Made by a program: the position numbers and the translations under genes. 64,000 nucleotides of DNA, from assembly GCF_036226405.1 (NCBI RefSeq), contig NZ_CP108464.1, forward strand, positions 372,001-436,000. The letters run 5' to 3'. Each line of letters begins with the position of its first letter. Positions within the stretch are counted from its first letter, which is position 1. Below the pieces are notes generated by a model that was not told the DNA's origin, did not search any database, and saw nothing but the letters and a program-made list of their open reading frames with translations. Origin of the DNA: Streptomyces sp. NBC_01260. GTDB taxonomy: Bacteria; Actinomycetota; Actinomycetes; Streptomycetales; Streptomycetaceae. This document shows positions 26,751-35,540 of the stretch, one piece after another.

Positions 26751-28475
26751 CTAGACCAGGAAGTACAGGTGATTGAGGGGCAGCTTCTCGGCCGGGTCGA
26801 TGGTGGCGACCTTGCCGTTGAGCGTGACCTTGAACGTCTCCGGGTCGACCTGGATGTCCGGCAGGGCGTCGTTGCGGACCATGTTGTGCTTGCCGATGGT
26901 GCGGGTGCGGCTCACCGGCAGGATCATGCGGTCCAGGCCCAGCTCGGCCGGGACCCCGGCAGCGATGCCGGCCTGGGACATGAAGGTGGCATGCGTCGTC
27001 GGCAGGGCCTTGCCGTACTGCCCGAACATCGGGCGGTAGGTGACGGGCTGCGGGGTCGGCAGTGAGGCGTTGGGGTCGCCCATCTGCGCCCACGAGATGA
27101 TGCCGCCCTTGATCACCATCTTCGGCTTGGCACCGAAGGAGTGGATCGGCCAGAGCACGATGTCGGCGAGCTTCCCCTTCTCGATCGAACCCACGTGATC
27201 CGAGATACCGGTGGCGATGGCGGGGTTGATGGTGACCTTCGCCAGGTAGCGCAGCACCCGCTGGTTGTCGTTGCGAGCGGAGTCGCCCTCCATCGTGCCG
27301 AGCTTGTCCTTGCAGTGGTGGGCGATCTGGAAGGTCCGGGTGACGGACTCCCCGACCCGGCCCATCGCCTGGGAGTCGGAGGAGATCATGCTGATCACAC
27401 CGAGGTCGTGCAGGACCGACTCGGCGGCGATCGTCTCGGCCCGGACCCGGCTGTCGGCGAAGGAGACGTCCTCGGGGATGTCGTGGCTGAGGTGGTGACA
27501 GACCATGACCATGTCGAGCAGCTCGTCCACCGAGTTCTTGGTGTAAGGCAGCGTCGGGTTGGTGGAGGACGGCAGCACGTTCGGCTCGCCGGCCACCCGC
27601 ATGATGTCAGGGGCGTGCCCGCCGCCCGCGCCCTCGCTGTGGAAGGTGTGGATGGTGCGGCCGTCGAACGCGGAGCGGGTGTCTTCGAAGTAGCCGCTCT
27701 CGTTGAGGCTGTCGGTGTGGATGGCCACCTGGACGTCGTACTGGTCGGCTACGTTCAACGCGTTGTCGATCACGGCGGGGGTGGCGCCCCAGTCCTCGTG
27801 GACCTTCAGGGCGCAGGCACCGGCGACGATCTGCTCGTTGAGCGCCTCGGGCAGGCTGCCGTTGCCCTTGCCCATGATGCCGAGGTTGACCGGGAAGGCC
27901 TCGGCCGCCTGCAGGAACCGGGCGATGTTGTACGGTCCCGGCGTGCAGGTGGTGCCGTTCGTGCCGTCGCTCGGCCCGGTACCACCGCCGATGAGCGTGG
28001 TGATGCCGTTGGTGAGTGCCTGCTCGGCCTGTTGCGGTGCGATCAGGTGGACGTGGCTGTCGATCGCTCCCGCGGTGGCGATGAGGTGTTCACCGGCGAT
28101 GGCCTCGGTGCCCGCCCCGATGACCAGGTTCGGGTGCACGTTGTTCTGGGTCTGTGGATTGCCCGACTTGCCGATGCCGGCGATGAAGCCGTCCTTGATG
28201 CCGATGTCGCACTTGACGACACCGACGATGGGGTCGATGAGCACGACGTTGGTGATGACGGTGTCGAGAGCGCCCTGGGCGGCGGTGACCTGCGGATCGG
28301 AGCCCATGCCGTCACGCATGGTCTTGCCGCCGCCGTAGAGGATCTCGTCCCCGTACTGGCCCTCGCTGAAGTCCTTCTCGACCTCGACGACGAGGTTGGT
28401 GTCGGCGAGGTGGAAGCGGTCGCCGACCGTCGGGCCGAACATGTCGGTGTACTGCTTGCGGGGCAGGATGGGCAT
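26751..28475 (-). CDS. ureC: Urease subunit alpha (catalytic)
   Basis: A 574-residue nickel amidohydrolase that splits urea into ammonia and carbamate. Nickel ligands and flap are visible: DSHVHL, the carbamylated Lys in ALKVHEDWG (about 217-225), [30 protein letters not shown] segment ([13 protein letters not shown]) and the mobile flap [13 protein letters not shown] with its Cys. Length is normal. The start overlaps the ureB stop as ATGA. Confidence 0.97.
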   Translation of the reverse strand: MPILPRKQYTDMFGPTVGDRFHLADTNLVVEVEKDFSEGQYGDEILYGGGKTMRDGMGSDPQVTAAQGALDTVITNVVLIDPIVGVVKCDIGIKDGFIAGIGKSGNPQTQNNVHPNLVIGAGTEAIAGEHLIATAGAIDSHVHLIAPQQAEQALTNGITTLIGGGTGPSDGTNGTTCTPGPYNIARFLQAAEAFPVNLGIMGKGNGSLPEALNEQIVAGACALKVHEDWGATPAVIDNALNVADQYDVQVAIHTDSLNESGYFEDTRSAFDGRTIHTFHSEGAGGGHAPDIMRVAGEPNVLPSSTNPTLPYTKNSVDELLDMVMVCHHLSHDIPEDVSFADSRVRAETIAAESVLHDLGVISMISSDSQAMGRVGESVTRTFQIAHHCKDKLGTMEGDSARNDNQRVLRYLAKVTINPAIATGISDHVGSIEKGKLADIVLWPIHSFGAKPKMVIKGGIISWAQMGDPNASLPTPQPVTYRPMFGQYGKALPTTHATFMSQAGIAAGVPAELGLDRMILPVSRTRTIGKHNMVRNDALPDIQVDPETFKVTLNGKVATIDPAEKLPLNHLYFLV

Positions 28476-28960
28476 CAGCGCGAACCCTTCTTCTTTTCCT
28501 TGGTGGCGGGCTTGGTGGGCTTGGCGGCGGGCTTGGCTGCCTTGGCGGCAGGCTTGGTGGCCTTGGCACTCTTGGCGGCGGGGGTGTTCTGCGCGCCCTG
28601 GAAGCCCTGCTCAATGGCCTTGCGGACGGCTTCGACGCGTGCGGGGTGGGAGGCGAGGCTGCCGTTGAGCAGCCCGCTGAAGCCGACCAGCCGACCGGTT
28701 CCGCCGTACGCGCACAGTTCGACCTCGCGCGAGCCGCCGGGCTCGAAGCGCACGGAGGTGCCAGCGGCGATGTTGAGGTGCATGCCGAGCGTCTCCTGGC
28801 GGTCGAACAGCAGCGCCGAGTTGACCTCGAAGAAGTGGTAGTGGGAGCCGATCTGTACCGCACGGTCGCCGGTGTTGCTCACGGTGACCTTCAGCGTGCG
28901 GCGGCCCGCGTTGATCTCGATGGGGTCCTTGCCGTAAATGTACTTCTGACGGAACGTCAT
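28475..28960 (-). CDS. ureB: Urease subunit beta with Lys/Ala/Pro-rich C-terminal tail
   Basis: The first 105-123 residues are a normal UreB fold: [33 protein letters not shown] and [17 protein letters not shown]. The usual subunit is about 100-125 residues. Here it continues for about 38 more (124-161) in a low-complexity tail of Ala, Pro and 11 Lys, resembling the basic repeats of HBHA or histone-H1-like proteins. Its ATG overlaps the chelatase stop and its stop overlaps the ureC start. The tail may be surface exposed on the urease particle; its job is unknown. Confidence 0.95.
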   Translation of the reverse strand: MTFRQKYIYGKDPIEINAGRRTLKVTVSNTGDRAVQIGSHYHFFEVNSALLFDRQETLGMHLNIAAGTSVRFEPGGSREVELCAYGGTGRLVGFSGLLNGSLASHPARVEAVRKAIEQGFQGAQNTPAAKSAKATKPAAKAAKPAAKPTKPATKEKKKGSR

Positions 28961-29817
28961 GCGATGCTCCTGATGACTTGGCCCGCTCCATCGGCGGACG
29001 GGTGCTGATGCGGGTGCGTATGGCCTGGGCCGTGCTCGTGCTGGTGGCCAGGACCGTGGCCGTGGTCGTGGCCCTCGCCCGGTGGGTGGGCGTGGGAGTA
29101 GCCGTGGTTCTCGGCCGCGGTCAGCCCGGGCGCGATGCCGTCGTCGCCGTGCTCGCGGCGGCGCCGCCGGGCGTCGGCCACCCTCTCGGCCAGCACCCGT
29201 CGCAGCGCGGACGCGGACACGAGCGGACCCGCGCGGTCCACCGGAAGCCCGGCCGCACCGCCCACCTCGGGCGCCTCCGGCGGCGCGAACCCGGCCGACA
29301 GCAGCGTCACGCGCTCCGCGCCGAGCAGCCGGCAGCGCCGGACGCCCTCGGCCGGGTCCGGGTCCCCGCCGGTGAACGCGACCTCGACCAGGGCGTGCCG
29401 CCCGTAGCGGCGCACGAGTGCGGCGATCCGGTACAGCTCCGCGTCCTCGAACGGGTCGCCGGACGGGGCCGTGACCAGCAGGGCGGACGCCTCCGGCACG
29501 CGTCCCGCCGCCGCGCGCAGCCAGCCGACGAGGTGCTGGGCGGTGCCGAACGGCTCGGCGAGCACGGTCGCCGCCCGTTCGCCGCCGGGAACGGCACGCA
29601 GGGTCCGGGCGGTGTCCGCGACGAGTCCGGGGTCCCGGCCGAGCGTCATCGGGACGACCACGGTCTCCTCGCCCCGGCGCAGGTTCGCGCAGACGCTCCG
29701 GAACAGCTCGCGCCCGCTCGGCACGACGCTCACCCCGGGGTCCACGAGTCCCTCCAGCGCACGCCCGTACGCCGCTTCGTGGCCGCACACGGCGATGACC
29801 GCGCAGCGCTCGGCCAC
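28957..29817 (-). CDS. CbiX/SirB-like chelatase with His-rich tail, inside the urease operon
   Basis: A 286-residue protein related to sirohydrochlorin/cobalt chelatases. The first half-domain starts [20 protein letters not shown], with the metal-binding-type His in CGHE, then [11 protein letters not shown]. The second half starts [12 protein letters not shown]. Residues 238-272 hold 13 His in 35 residues, as HGH, HDH and HEH units. The start GTG at 29817 is 5 bases after the ureA stop; its stop overlaps the ureB ATG. The operon has no ureE, whose product also often ends in a His tail. I infer a nickel storage or delivery role; a corrinoid role cannot be excluded. Confidence 0.75.
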   Translation of the reverse strand: MAERCAVIAVCGHEAAYGRALEGLVDPGVSVVPSGRELFRSVCANLRRGEETVVVPMTLGRDPGLVADTARTLRAVPGGERAATVLAEPFGTAQHLVGWLRAAAGRVPEASALLVTAPSGDPFEDAELYRIAALVRRYGRHALVEVAFTGGDPDPAEGVRRCRLLGAERVTLLSAGFAPPEAPEVGGAAGLPVDRAGPLVSASALRRVLAERVADARRRRREHGDDGIAPGLTAAENHGYSHAHPPGEGHDHGHGPGHQHEHGPGHTHPHQHPSADGAGQVIRSIA

Positions 29818-29822
29818 CGGGG

Positions 29823-30128
29823 TCAGCCCCCGATCGGGTCGTGGCAGGACACCAGCTTCGTACCGTCCACGAAGGACGCCTCGACCTGGAGCAGGCCGAG
29901 CATCTCCCGTACGCCGGGCATGGTGTCCGGCTCGCCCACGACTTGGCGGCCCAGTTCCATGCAGTCCGCGACGCTCTTGCCGTCGCGCGCGGCTTCGAGG
30001 ATCGCCTCGGTGATCAGCGCGACCGACTCGCTGTAGTTGAGCTTGAGGCCGCGTCCCTGGCGTTTGCGGGCCAGGTCGGCCACCACGTACACCAGCAGCT
30101 TGTCGATCTCGCGGGGGGCGAGGTTCAT
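29823..30128 (-). CDS. ureA: Urease subunit gamma
   Basis: A 101-residue subunit of normal length, starting [23 protein letters not shown]. It contains [33 protein letters not shown] and ends at VHDP-like SCHDPIGG. It is the first urease structural gene after the urea channel. Unusually, ureB does not follow directly; the chelatase-like gene lies between. Confidence 0.95.
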   Translation of the reverse strand: MNLAPREIDKLLVYVVADLARKRQGRGLKLNYSESVALITEAILEAARDGKSVADCMELGRQVVGEPDTMPGVREMLGLLQVEASFVDGTKLVSCHDPIGG

Positions 30129-30188
30129 CGTCTGTACCTTCCTCGGGTTGTACGGGCAGAGGGCAAGGGAGCCCGGGGGCCGGGGCGG

Positions 30189-31151
30189 TCAGCCGCTCCG
30201 GCGAAGGCGGGGCAGCAGCGGCACGGCGGCCATCAGCGCCCAGGTGGTGAGAATGAAGGGCCAGGTGAAGGTGTGGCCGCCGAAGGGCTTGAAGAAGGAC
30301 GTCAGCGACGCCGTCAGTCCGGTGCTGGCCGCGGCGCCGAACAGCGCGTACACACCGGTCCACACCGTGTTCGCCATGAAGACCGCGCCGATGGCGATGG
30401 CCACGAGCACCGCGTTGTATCCGTAGATGCCGTTGGCGATCAGCGCCGTCGGTGCGCCCAGCAGCCACGCGGCGACGATGCCGATCACGCTGCCGGCCGC
30501 CGCGTAGAGCACGACGCGCAGACCGGCCAGGGCGAGGCCGACGAGCATGATCAGTCCGACGTACCAGCTGTCGATCAGGAAGACCTGCGAGACGTTGTTG
30601 AAGAACGCGTGCCACAGCACGCTCCAGGACATCGCGGTATCGCCGGTGGTGGTGCTGGCCACGGAGGCCGGGGCGCCGTGCCAGACCCGCTCGAACGAGG
30701 GGGCGCCCACCACCATCACTCCGGAGACCAGACAGAAGGGCGCGGTCAGCGGGGTGAGCCCGTAGGGGGTGAGGAAGGTGCCCAGGGCGGCCATCAGGAG
30801 GGTGCACATGATGGCGCCGACGACGGTCAGCACATAGGTGGCGAGATGGTTCCCCAGCGAGGAGACGAGGGCGATGCCCGTCAGGCAGCCCGCATATCCC
30901 TGGAGGCCGAGCGCGATCCCCGACCGGTCGACGGCGAGGGCGTAGGCGGTCGCGGTGGCGAGCAGGGTGCCGAGCGTGGCGAAGAGGCCGTTCTGCCAGC
31001 CCGACACCCACAGCGCGACGAGGATCGCCACTCCGGTCAGCAGGCCGGCCTGGAGGTCGACCTGTCCGAACCCCCGCAGGGAGGCCAGAACGTACGCGGA
31101 CGGCTGACGGCGCTCCATCCGCCGGACGATTTCCGGCTCGGCGATGGGCAA
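30189..31151 (-). CDS. Urea transporter/channel (UT family)
   Basis: A 320-residue membrane protein with about ten helices arranged as two related halves. The UT signature segments are visible: NGLFATLGTLLATATAYAL, the AGCLTGIALVSSLGNHL region and LTAPFCLVSGVMV in the first half, and ANGIYGYNAVLVAIAIGAVF in the second. It should let urea enter down its gradient. It is the first gene of the leftward urea operon, 60 bases before ureA. Confidence 0.88.
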   Translation of the reverse strand: MPIAEPEIVRRMERRQPSAYVLASLRGFGQVDLQAGLLTGVAILVALWVSGWQNGLFATLGTLLATATAYALAVDRSGIALGLQGYAGCLTGIALVSSLGNHLATYVLTVVGAIMCTLLMAALGTFLTPYGLTPLTAPFCLVSGVMVVGAPSFERVWHGAPASVASTTTGDTAMSWSVLWHAFFNNVSQVFLIDSWYVGLIMLVGLALAGLRVVLYAAAGSVIGIVAAWLLGAPTALIANGIYGYNAVLVAIAIGAVFMANTVWTGVYALFGAAASTGLTASLTSFFKPFGGHTFTWPFILTTWALMAAVPLLPRLRRSG

Positions 31152-31330
31152 GGCTCACTCCAGCGGCTCGACGGCGGAGGCTCCCGGTCCACAGGCCGGA
31201 AGAGCGCATATCTACACATGCCATCAAGACACAAAGTGATCAGATAATCGCGCTGCGTGGATTCCGGCTAGCCCAACCGGGTACGGGATCCGGCAGGCCA
31301 GCGCGCTCGGCCCCGGCCGCCCCGGCCCAC
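31152..31330. other. Divergent intergenic region: urea operon and crcB pair
   Basis: This spacer should hold the urea operon promoter (leftward) and the crcB promoter (rightward). A locally AT-rich stretch at about 31205-31250 is the likely leftward promoter area. I looked for a fluoride riboswitch before crcB and did not find its consensus. Confidence 0.3.
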
Positions 31331-31349
31331 TCCCTAGATTCGCGGAATG
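31331..31349 (+). promoter_or_regulatory. Leaderless -10 element of the crcB pair
   Basis: TAGATT ends 6 bases before the ATG at 31347, the spacing expected when transcription starts at the A of the start codon. No ribosome site is present. This supports a leaderless transcript for the first crcB gene. Confidence 0.45.
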
Positions 31350-31817
31350 TCCCCCAGGATGCGCCTGAACCTCCATAGCCACCCCGACCATCACCCCGGG
31401 GTGCAGCTGTCGGTCGTGGGCGCCGTCGCGGTCGGCGGCGCCGCCGGAGCCGTCGCCCGGTACGGCGCCGAACGCCTCTGGCCGACCGGCGCCACCGCTT
31501 TCCCGTGGACGGTTCTGCTGATCAACACGGTGGGCTGTTTCCTGATGGGCGTCCTGATGGTCACCGTGAAGCTGCGCTTCCCCGGTGCTCCCCGGCTGAT
31601 CAGTCCGCTGCTCGGCACCGGTGTGCTCGGCGGATTCACCACGTTCTCGCACTACACGGACGACGTCCGGCAGCTGTTCGAGAACCACCAGCCGGGGTAC
31701 GCGGTCGGCTGCCTGGTACTGACCGTGGTGGCCGCGCTGACCGCCGTGACGGCGGGTGCCTTCGTCACCCACTTCGCCTTCGGGCGTTCCTACGTCACGG
31801 AGAACGGCGCGTCATGA
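31347..31817 (+). CDS. crcB: Fluoride channel CrcB/FluC, first subunit
   Basis: A 156-residue, four-helix membrane protein. Family marks are GGAAGAVARYG, FPWTVLLINTVGCFLMGVL and GTGVLGGFTTFSHYTDD. Fluc proteins form antiparallel dimers that export fluoride. The His-rich start (HSHPDHHPG) is an unusual cytoplasmic extension. The stop overlaps the next crcB start, so the two products probably pair as a heterodimer. Confidence 0.92.
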   Translation: MSPRMRLNLHSHPDHHPGVQLSVVGAVAVGGAAGAVARYGAERLWPTGATAFPWTVLLINTVGCFLMGVLMVTVKLRFPGAPRLISPLLGTGVLGGFTTFSHYTDDVRQLFENHQPGYAVGCLVLTVVAALTAVTAGAFVTHFAFGRSYVTENGAS

Positions 31818-32188
31818 CCGACTGGCTGCTCGTCATCGCCGGCGGACTCGTGGGCGCACCGCTGCGCTACTGCCTCGGGGTCGACGCGAAGTTCCGCCTG
31901 CACAGCGTCTTCCCGTGGGGCACGTTCGCCGCCAACGCCGGCGCGGCCCTGTTCCTCGGCTTCATCACCGAGGCGGTGACCGACGGCGACCTGGGGGCCA
32001 AGCTCAATCTGCTGCTCGCCACCGGGTTCTGCGGCGCCCTGTCCACCTGGTCGACGTTCTCCTACGAACTGCTGACCCTGAACTCCGCCCGTCGGCTGAC
32101 CCTGGCGGCGGGCTATCTGCTGCTCACCGTGTGCGCGGGGGTCGGTCTCTCGTTCGCCGGGGCTGCCGTGGCCAGCGCGGCCTTCTGA
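31814..32188 (+). CDS. crcB: Fluoride channel CrcB/FluC, second subunit
   Basis: A 124-residue CrcB paralogue with GGLVGAPLRYCLG, FPWGTFAANAGAALFLGF and ATGFCGALSTWSTFSYE. It overlaps the first copy by ATGA. Tandem copies usually encode oppositely oriented partners. A hairpin follows its stop. Confidence 0.92.
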   Translation: MTDWLLVIAGGLVGAPLRYCLGVDAKFRLHSVFPWGTFAANAGAALFLGFITEAVTDGDLGAKLNLLLATGFCGALSTWSTFSYELLTLNSARRLTLAAGYLLLTVCAGVGLSFAGAAVASAAF

Positions 32189-32209
32189 GCGGGGTCACCC
32201 GCCGCACGG

Positions 32210-32256
32210 CCGAGCTCCGGCCCCCGCCCCTGTTCGGGGTGCGGACCGGAGCTCGG
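32210..32256. terminator. Bidirectional hairpin between crcB and a small gene
   Basis: CCGAGCTCCGG (32210-32220) and CCGGAGCTCGG (32246-32256) are exact complements across a 25-base loop. The hairpin lies between two convergent genes and can serve both. Confidence 0.6.
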
Positions 32257-32267
32257 TGGTGAAGCAC

Positions 32268-32444
32268 TCAGTCGATGCCGGGCAGGATGTGCGGCTCGGC
32301 GAGGTCGTCCTCGTAGCCGGCCAGCCGGATCGGTGCGGACCTGGCCCAGACCTCGATGTTCCGGAGCTTCTCGGGCCTGCGGGCCCGCTCTCCGTGCTGT
32401 TCGGCCGGTCGCTTCTCGTACTTCGTCAGTTCCGGTGTCGTCAC
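32268..32444 (-). CDS. Small conserved-looking protein of 58 residues
   Basis: The GTG at 32444 is preceded by AAAGGAG at ideal spacing, one of the best ribosome sites in the window. The product starts MTTPELTKYEKRP, is rich in charged residues, and ends AGYEDDLAEPHILPGID. It has no signal peptide or membrane segment. I do not recognise a family. A short leader-like peptide substrate or a small binding protein are both possible; no modifying enzyme gene is adjacent. Confidence 0.6.
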   Translation of the reverse strand: MTTPELTKYEKRPAEQHGERARRPEKLRNIEVWARSAPIRLAGYEDDLAEPHILPGID

Positions 32445-32791
32445 CGCGCACTCCTTTGTGTCGCGTAACCCCGGGCGTCGCCGACGCTCCGGCTTCAATA
32501 CCGGCACATCGACCGCCCGTGAGGGCAGGGGCAGGATCAGCTTCGGTCGCGGTGGCGCCGGGTACGGGGCGGGACGGCGGCCTGGTTGACAGGCCTGTCC
32601 CAGGACGGCCGAGGAACCTTCGTGGATCCCTTGGTGGCGTCCGTTCCCCTCAGAGTAACCAAATGAGCGCGTCCACGCTCGATGGAACGTGTGCTCTGGG
32701 TCACTTTCAGCCACAGAATACGAGAAAGACCCGGCCAGGAGAGTTCCCGGGCCGGGTCCGCGACTGCGTGGAGGGGTGCTTTTCCGGACTG

Positions 32792-34276
32792 CTACCAGTT
32801 CGCGGGGGCGTAGTCCTTGAGGAAGCAGCCGTACATCGTCTCGCCCGCTTCACCGCGGACGATCGGGTCGTAGACGCGGGCGGCCCCGTCGACCAGGTCG
32901 AGCGGGGCGTGGAAGCCCTCCTCGGCCAGCCGGATCTTGTCGGGGTGCGGCCGCTCGTCGGTGATCCAGCCGGTGTCGACGGCGGTCATCAGGATGCCGT
33001 CCTTCTCGAACATCTCCTGGGCGCTGGTGCGCGTCAGCATGTTCAGCGCGGCCTTGGCCATGTTGGTGTGCGGGTGGCCTGCGCCCTTGTAGCCGCGGCC
33101 GAACACGCCCTCCATCGCGGAGACGTTGACCACGTAGGAGTGCTTGGCGGCCGTCGCCGCCATCGCCGGGCGGAGCCGGCTGATCAGGATGAACGGCGCG
33201 GTCGAGTTGCACAGCTGGACTTCCAGCAGCTCGATCGGCTCGACCTCGTCGACTGTCTGGATCCAGCTGTTGGTGTGGTGCAGGTCGGGGACGAGCCCGC
33301 CCGCGTCGATGGCAGTGCCGGCAGCGATGCGCTCCAGCGACGCGGATCCGGTGACCAGCGCGAGTTCGGTGACGTCCTGCGCGCTCAGCCCTTCCTTGCG
33401 GGCGGCGGGCAGCGCGGCGACGCGGTCGACGGTGCCGCTGCCGAAGGTGCCGATCACCTCGGCGGCGGGCAGTTCGCCCGCGGGCAGCGGGGCGGACTCG
33501 GCACCGAGCAGCTCGCTGTAGGCCTGCGGCGAGCGGCGCACCGTCTGCGCGGCGTTGTTGATCAGGATGTCCAGCGGCCCCTCGGCGGCGACCGAGTCGG
33601 CGAGCGCGACGACCTGGGCGGGGTCGCGCAGATCGATGCCGACGATCTTCAGCCGGTGGATCCACTCGTCGCTGTCCGGCATCGCCTTGAAGCGGCGGAT
33701 CGCGTCATTGGGGAAACGGGTGGTGATCGTGGTGTGCGCACCGTCACGCAGCAGCCGCAGCGCGATATACATACCGATCTTGGCGCGGCCGCCGGTGAGC
33801 AGCGCCCGGCGCCCGGTCAGGTCGGTGCGCGCGTCACGGCGGGAGCGGTTCTGCCGGGCGCACGACTGGCAGAGCTGGTGGTAGAACGCGTCCACCTCGA
33901 CGTACCGCGTCTTGCAGATGTAGCAGGACCGGGGGCGCTGGAGAACGCCCGCGATCTCCGCGGCGGCGGAGGAGGACGGCAGGACGCCCTGCGTCTCGTC
34001 GTCGATGCGCTCGGCCGAACCGGTCGCGGTGGCCTCGGTGACGGCCTTGTCGTGCGCGGTCTTGGCGGCCCGGCGCTCCTGGCGGCGGCGCTGCTTCACG
34101 GTCCGGTAGACACCGGCGGTGGCGCGGCGCACCGCGATGGCGTCCGGGTGGTCGACCTCGATGGCGTCGAGCTCGTCGAGCACACTCAGGCAGACGGCCA
34201 GCCGCTGCGGGTCGATACCGGGACCGAACTCCTCGATACCGGGCGCGAGCTCCGGGCTGTCCTCTGTCACCGTCAT
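32792..34276 (-). CDS. Large SDR-family oxidoreductase with N-terminal zinc-ribbon-like region
   Basis: A 494-residue protein about twice the usual SDR length. Residues 1-130 are helical and charged. A CYICKTRYVEV...QLCQSCAR cluster near 120-145 gives CxxC pairs of zinc-ribbon type. The SDR part begins RRALLTGGRAKIG (Rossmann TGGxxxIG), with NNAAQTVR, the Ser in VNVSAMEG and KAALNMLTRTSAQE. The usual YxxxK is read HTNMAKAAL, so the catalytic Tyr appears replaced. AGAGGAACGG precedes the ATG at 34276. Substrate unknown. Confidence 0.8.
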   Translation of the reverse strand: MTVTEDSPELAPGIEEFGPGIDPQRLAVCLSVLDELDAIEVDHPDAIAVRRATAGVYRTVKQRRRQERRAAKTAHDKAVTEATATGSAERIDDETQGVLPSSSAAAEIAGVLQRPRSCYICKTRYVEVDAFYHQLCQSCARQNRSRRDARTDLTGRRALLTGGRAKIGMYIALRLLRDGAHTTITTRFPNDAIRRFKAMPDSDEWIHRLKIVGIDLRDPAQVVALADSVAAEGPLDILINNAAQTVRRSPQAYSELLGAESAPLPAGELPAAEVIGTFGSGTVDRVAALPAARKEGLSAQDVTELALVTGSASLERIAAGTAIDAGGLVPDLHHTNSWIQTVDEVEPIELLEVQLCNSTAPFILISRLRPAMAATAAKHSYVVNVSAMEGVFGRGYKGAGHPHTNMAKAALNMLTRTSAQEMFEKDGILMTAVDTGWITDERPHPDKIRLAEEGFHAPLDLVDGAARVYDPIVRGEAGETMYGCFLKDYAPANW

Positions 34277-34610
34277 TGCCGTTCCTCTGTTGCTTGTGCC
34301 GCCGGATTCTCTCGGCGGACCGTGGCACGCCGCCGAGCCGGACTCACGAGGACTCGCATCCACGGGACTGAAGGTCCGGCCGCGGGCTTCTGCGCAAAGC
34401 CGCCGCACTGCGGGCCGAACGCCCCCGTCAAGTTTGCCATGCTCCGGCAGCTGCTCCATTCGAGTGCCCCGGGCGGTCCGCGCGGGGCGGCGGAGACCGG
34501 TGGCGCGCGGTGATCCGGGCCACTGAAAAAGATTTCATCGATTCGGCATGACCTCGGAATTGCGGGGCACACGAGGCCTGACGCACTTGGCAAGCAGGAG
34601 GGGCGAGAAC

Positions 34611-35513
34611 ATGGCGGCCACGACGGAGCAGACCGGCGGAGCCCTTGGCGCAGCGCGCTCGCTTTCGGAGCAGTCCGGCACCTACACGGATGCCGGCACT
34701 TCGGAGCTGCCGTGGATCGAGGACACCGGAAAGGTGGCTCCGAAGGACGCCCGCGCCCTGTCGAAGCTGTTCCTCGACCGGCTCCAGGTCCTCGAGGAAG
34801 GCACCCGCGAGTACCAGTACGCGCGCAACACCCTCATCGAGATGAACCTCTCGCTGGTGCGGTACGCCGCCTCGCGGTTCCGCAACCGCGGTGGCGACGA
34901 CACCGAGGACATCATCCAGGTGGGCACCATCGGGCTGATCAAGGCGATCGACCGGTTCGACCTCTCGCGTGAGGTCGAGTTCGCCACCTTCGCGGTCCCG
35001 TACATCGTCGGGGAGATCAAGCGCTTCTTCCGGGACACGACGTGGGCGGTGCACGTGCCGCGGCGGCTCCAGGAACTGCGTGTCGATCTGGCGAAGGCGA
35101 AGGAGCAGCTGTCGGCGAAGCTCGACCGCGACCCGACCGTCAAGGAGCTCGCCGAACTCATCGACCTGCCCGAGGAAGAGATCATCGAGGGGCTCGTCGC
35201 GGCCAACGGCTATTCGGCGGGGTCCCTGGACTCCCCCTCGGCCGAGACCGATTCCGGGAGCGACCAGCGGTCGTTCGCCGAGACGATCGGCGAGGCCGAT
35301 CCGGGGATGGAGACCGTCGAGAACCTCCACACCCTGGCGCCGCTGCTGGAACAGCTCGACGACCGCGAGCGCAGGATCGTGCAGATGCGCTTCGGCCAGG
35401 AGATGACGCAGTCCCAGATCGGTGCCGAGCTCGGCGTCTCGCAGATGCACGTCTCCCGGCTGCTCGCCCGCATCGTCAAGCAGTTGCGCGCCGGGATGTC
35501 CGTCGAGGCGTGA
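34611..35513 (+). CDS. SigB/SigF-family alternative sigma factor
   Basis: A 300-residue sigma-70 factor of the stress/sporulation (SigB/F/G) group. Region 2 is NLSLVRYAASRFRNRGGDDTEDIIQVGTIGLIKAIDRFDLSREVEFATFAVPYIVGEIKRFFRD. Region 3 holds LDRDPTVKELAELIDLP, and region 4 has an HTH in MTQSQIGAELGVSQMHVSRLLARIVKQL. I use the ATG at 34611, which follows AGGAGGGGCGAGAAC; an in-frame ATG at 34548 lacks a site. Such factors are held by RsbW-type kinases and released by dephosphorylated STAS proteins, and candidates for both lie downstream. Confidence 0.92.
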   Translation: MAATTEQTGGALGAARSLSEQSGTYTDAGTSELPWIEDTGKVAPKDARALSKLFLDRLQVLEEGTREYQYARNTLIEMNLSLVRYAASRFRNRGGDDTEDIIQVGTIGLIKAIDRFDLSREVEFATFAVPYIVGEIKRFFRDTTWAVHVPRRLQELRVDLAKAKEQLSAKLDRDPTVKELAELIDLPEEEIIEGLVAANGYSAGSLDSPSAETDSGSDQRSFAETIGEADPGMETVENLHTLAPLLEQLDDRERRIVQMRFGQEMTQSQIGAELGVSQMHVSRLLARIVKQLRAGMSVEA

Positions 35514-35540
35514 CCTCCGCCACATGAGAGCATCCCGCCC

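Noticed and set aside
28495..28600. Lys/Ala repeats in ureB as a CRISPR-like or satellite repeat
   Set aside because: The DNA repeat is coding, with irregular unit length; it is a low-complexity protein tail.
31250..31346. Possible fluoride riboswitch before crcB
   Set aside because: The conserved GGNGATGG and GATGACTCC blocks are not present and the ATG appears leaderless.
34548..34610. Upstream start adding 21 residues to the sigma factor
   Set aside because: No ribosome site before 34548, whereas AGGAGG precedes the ATG at 34611.
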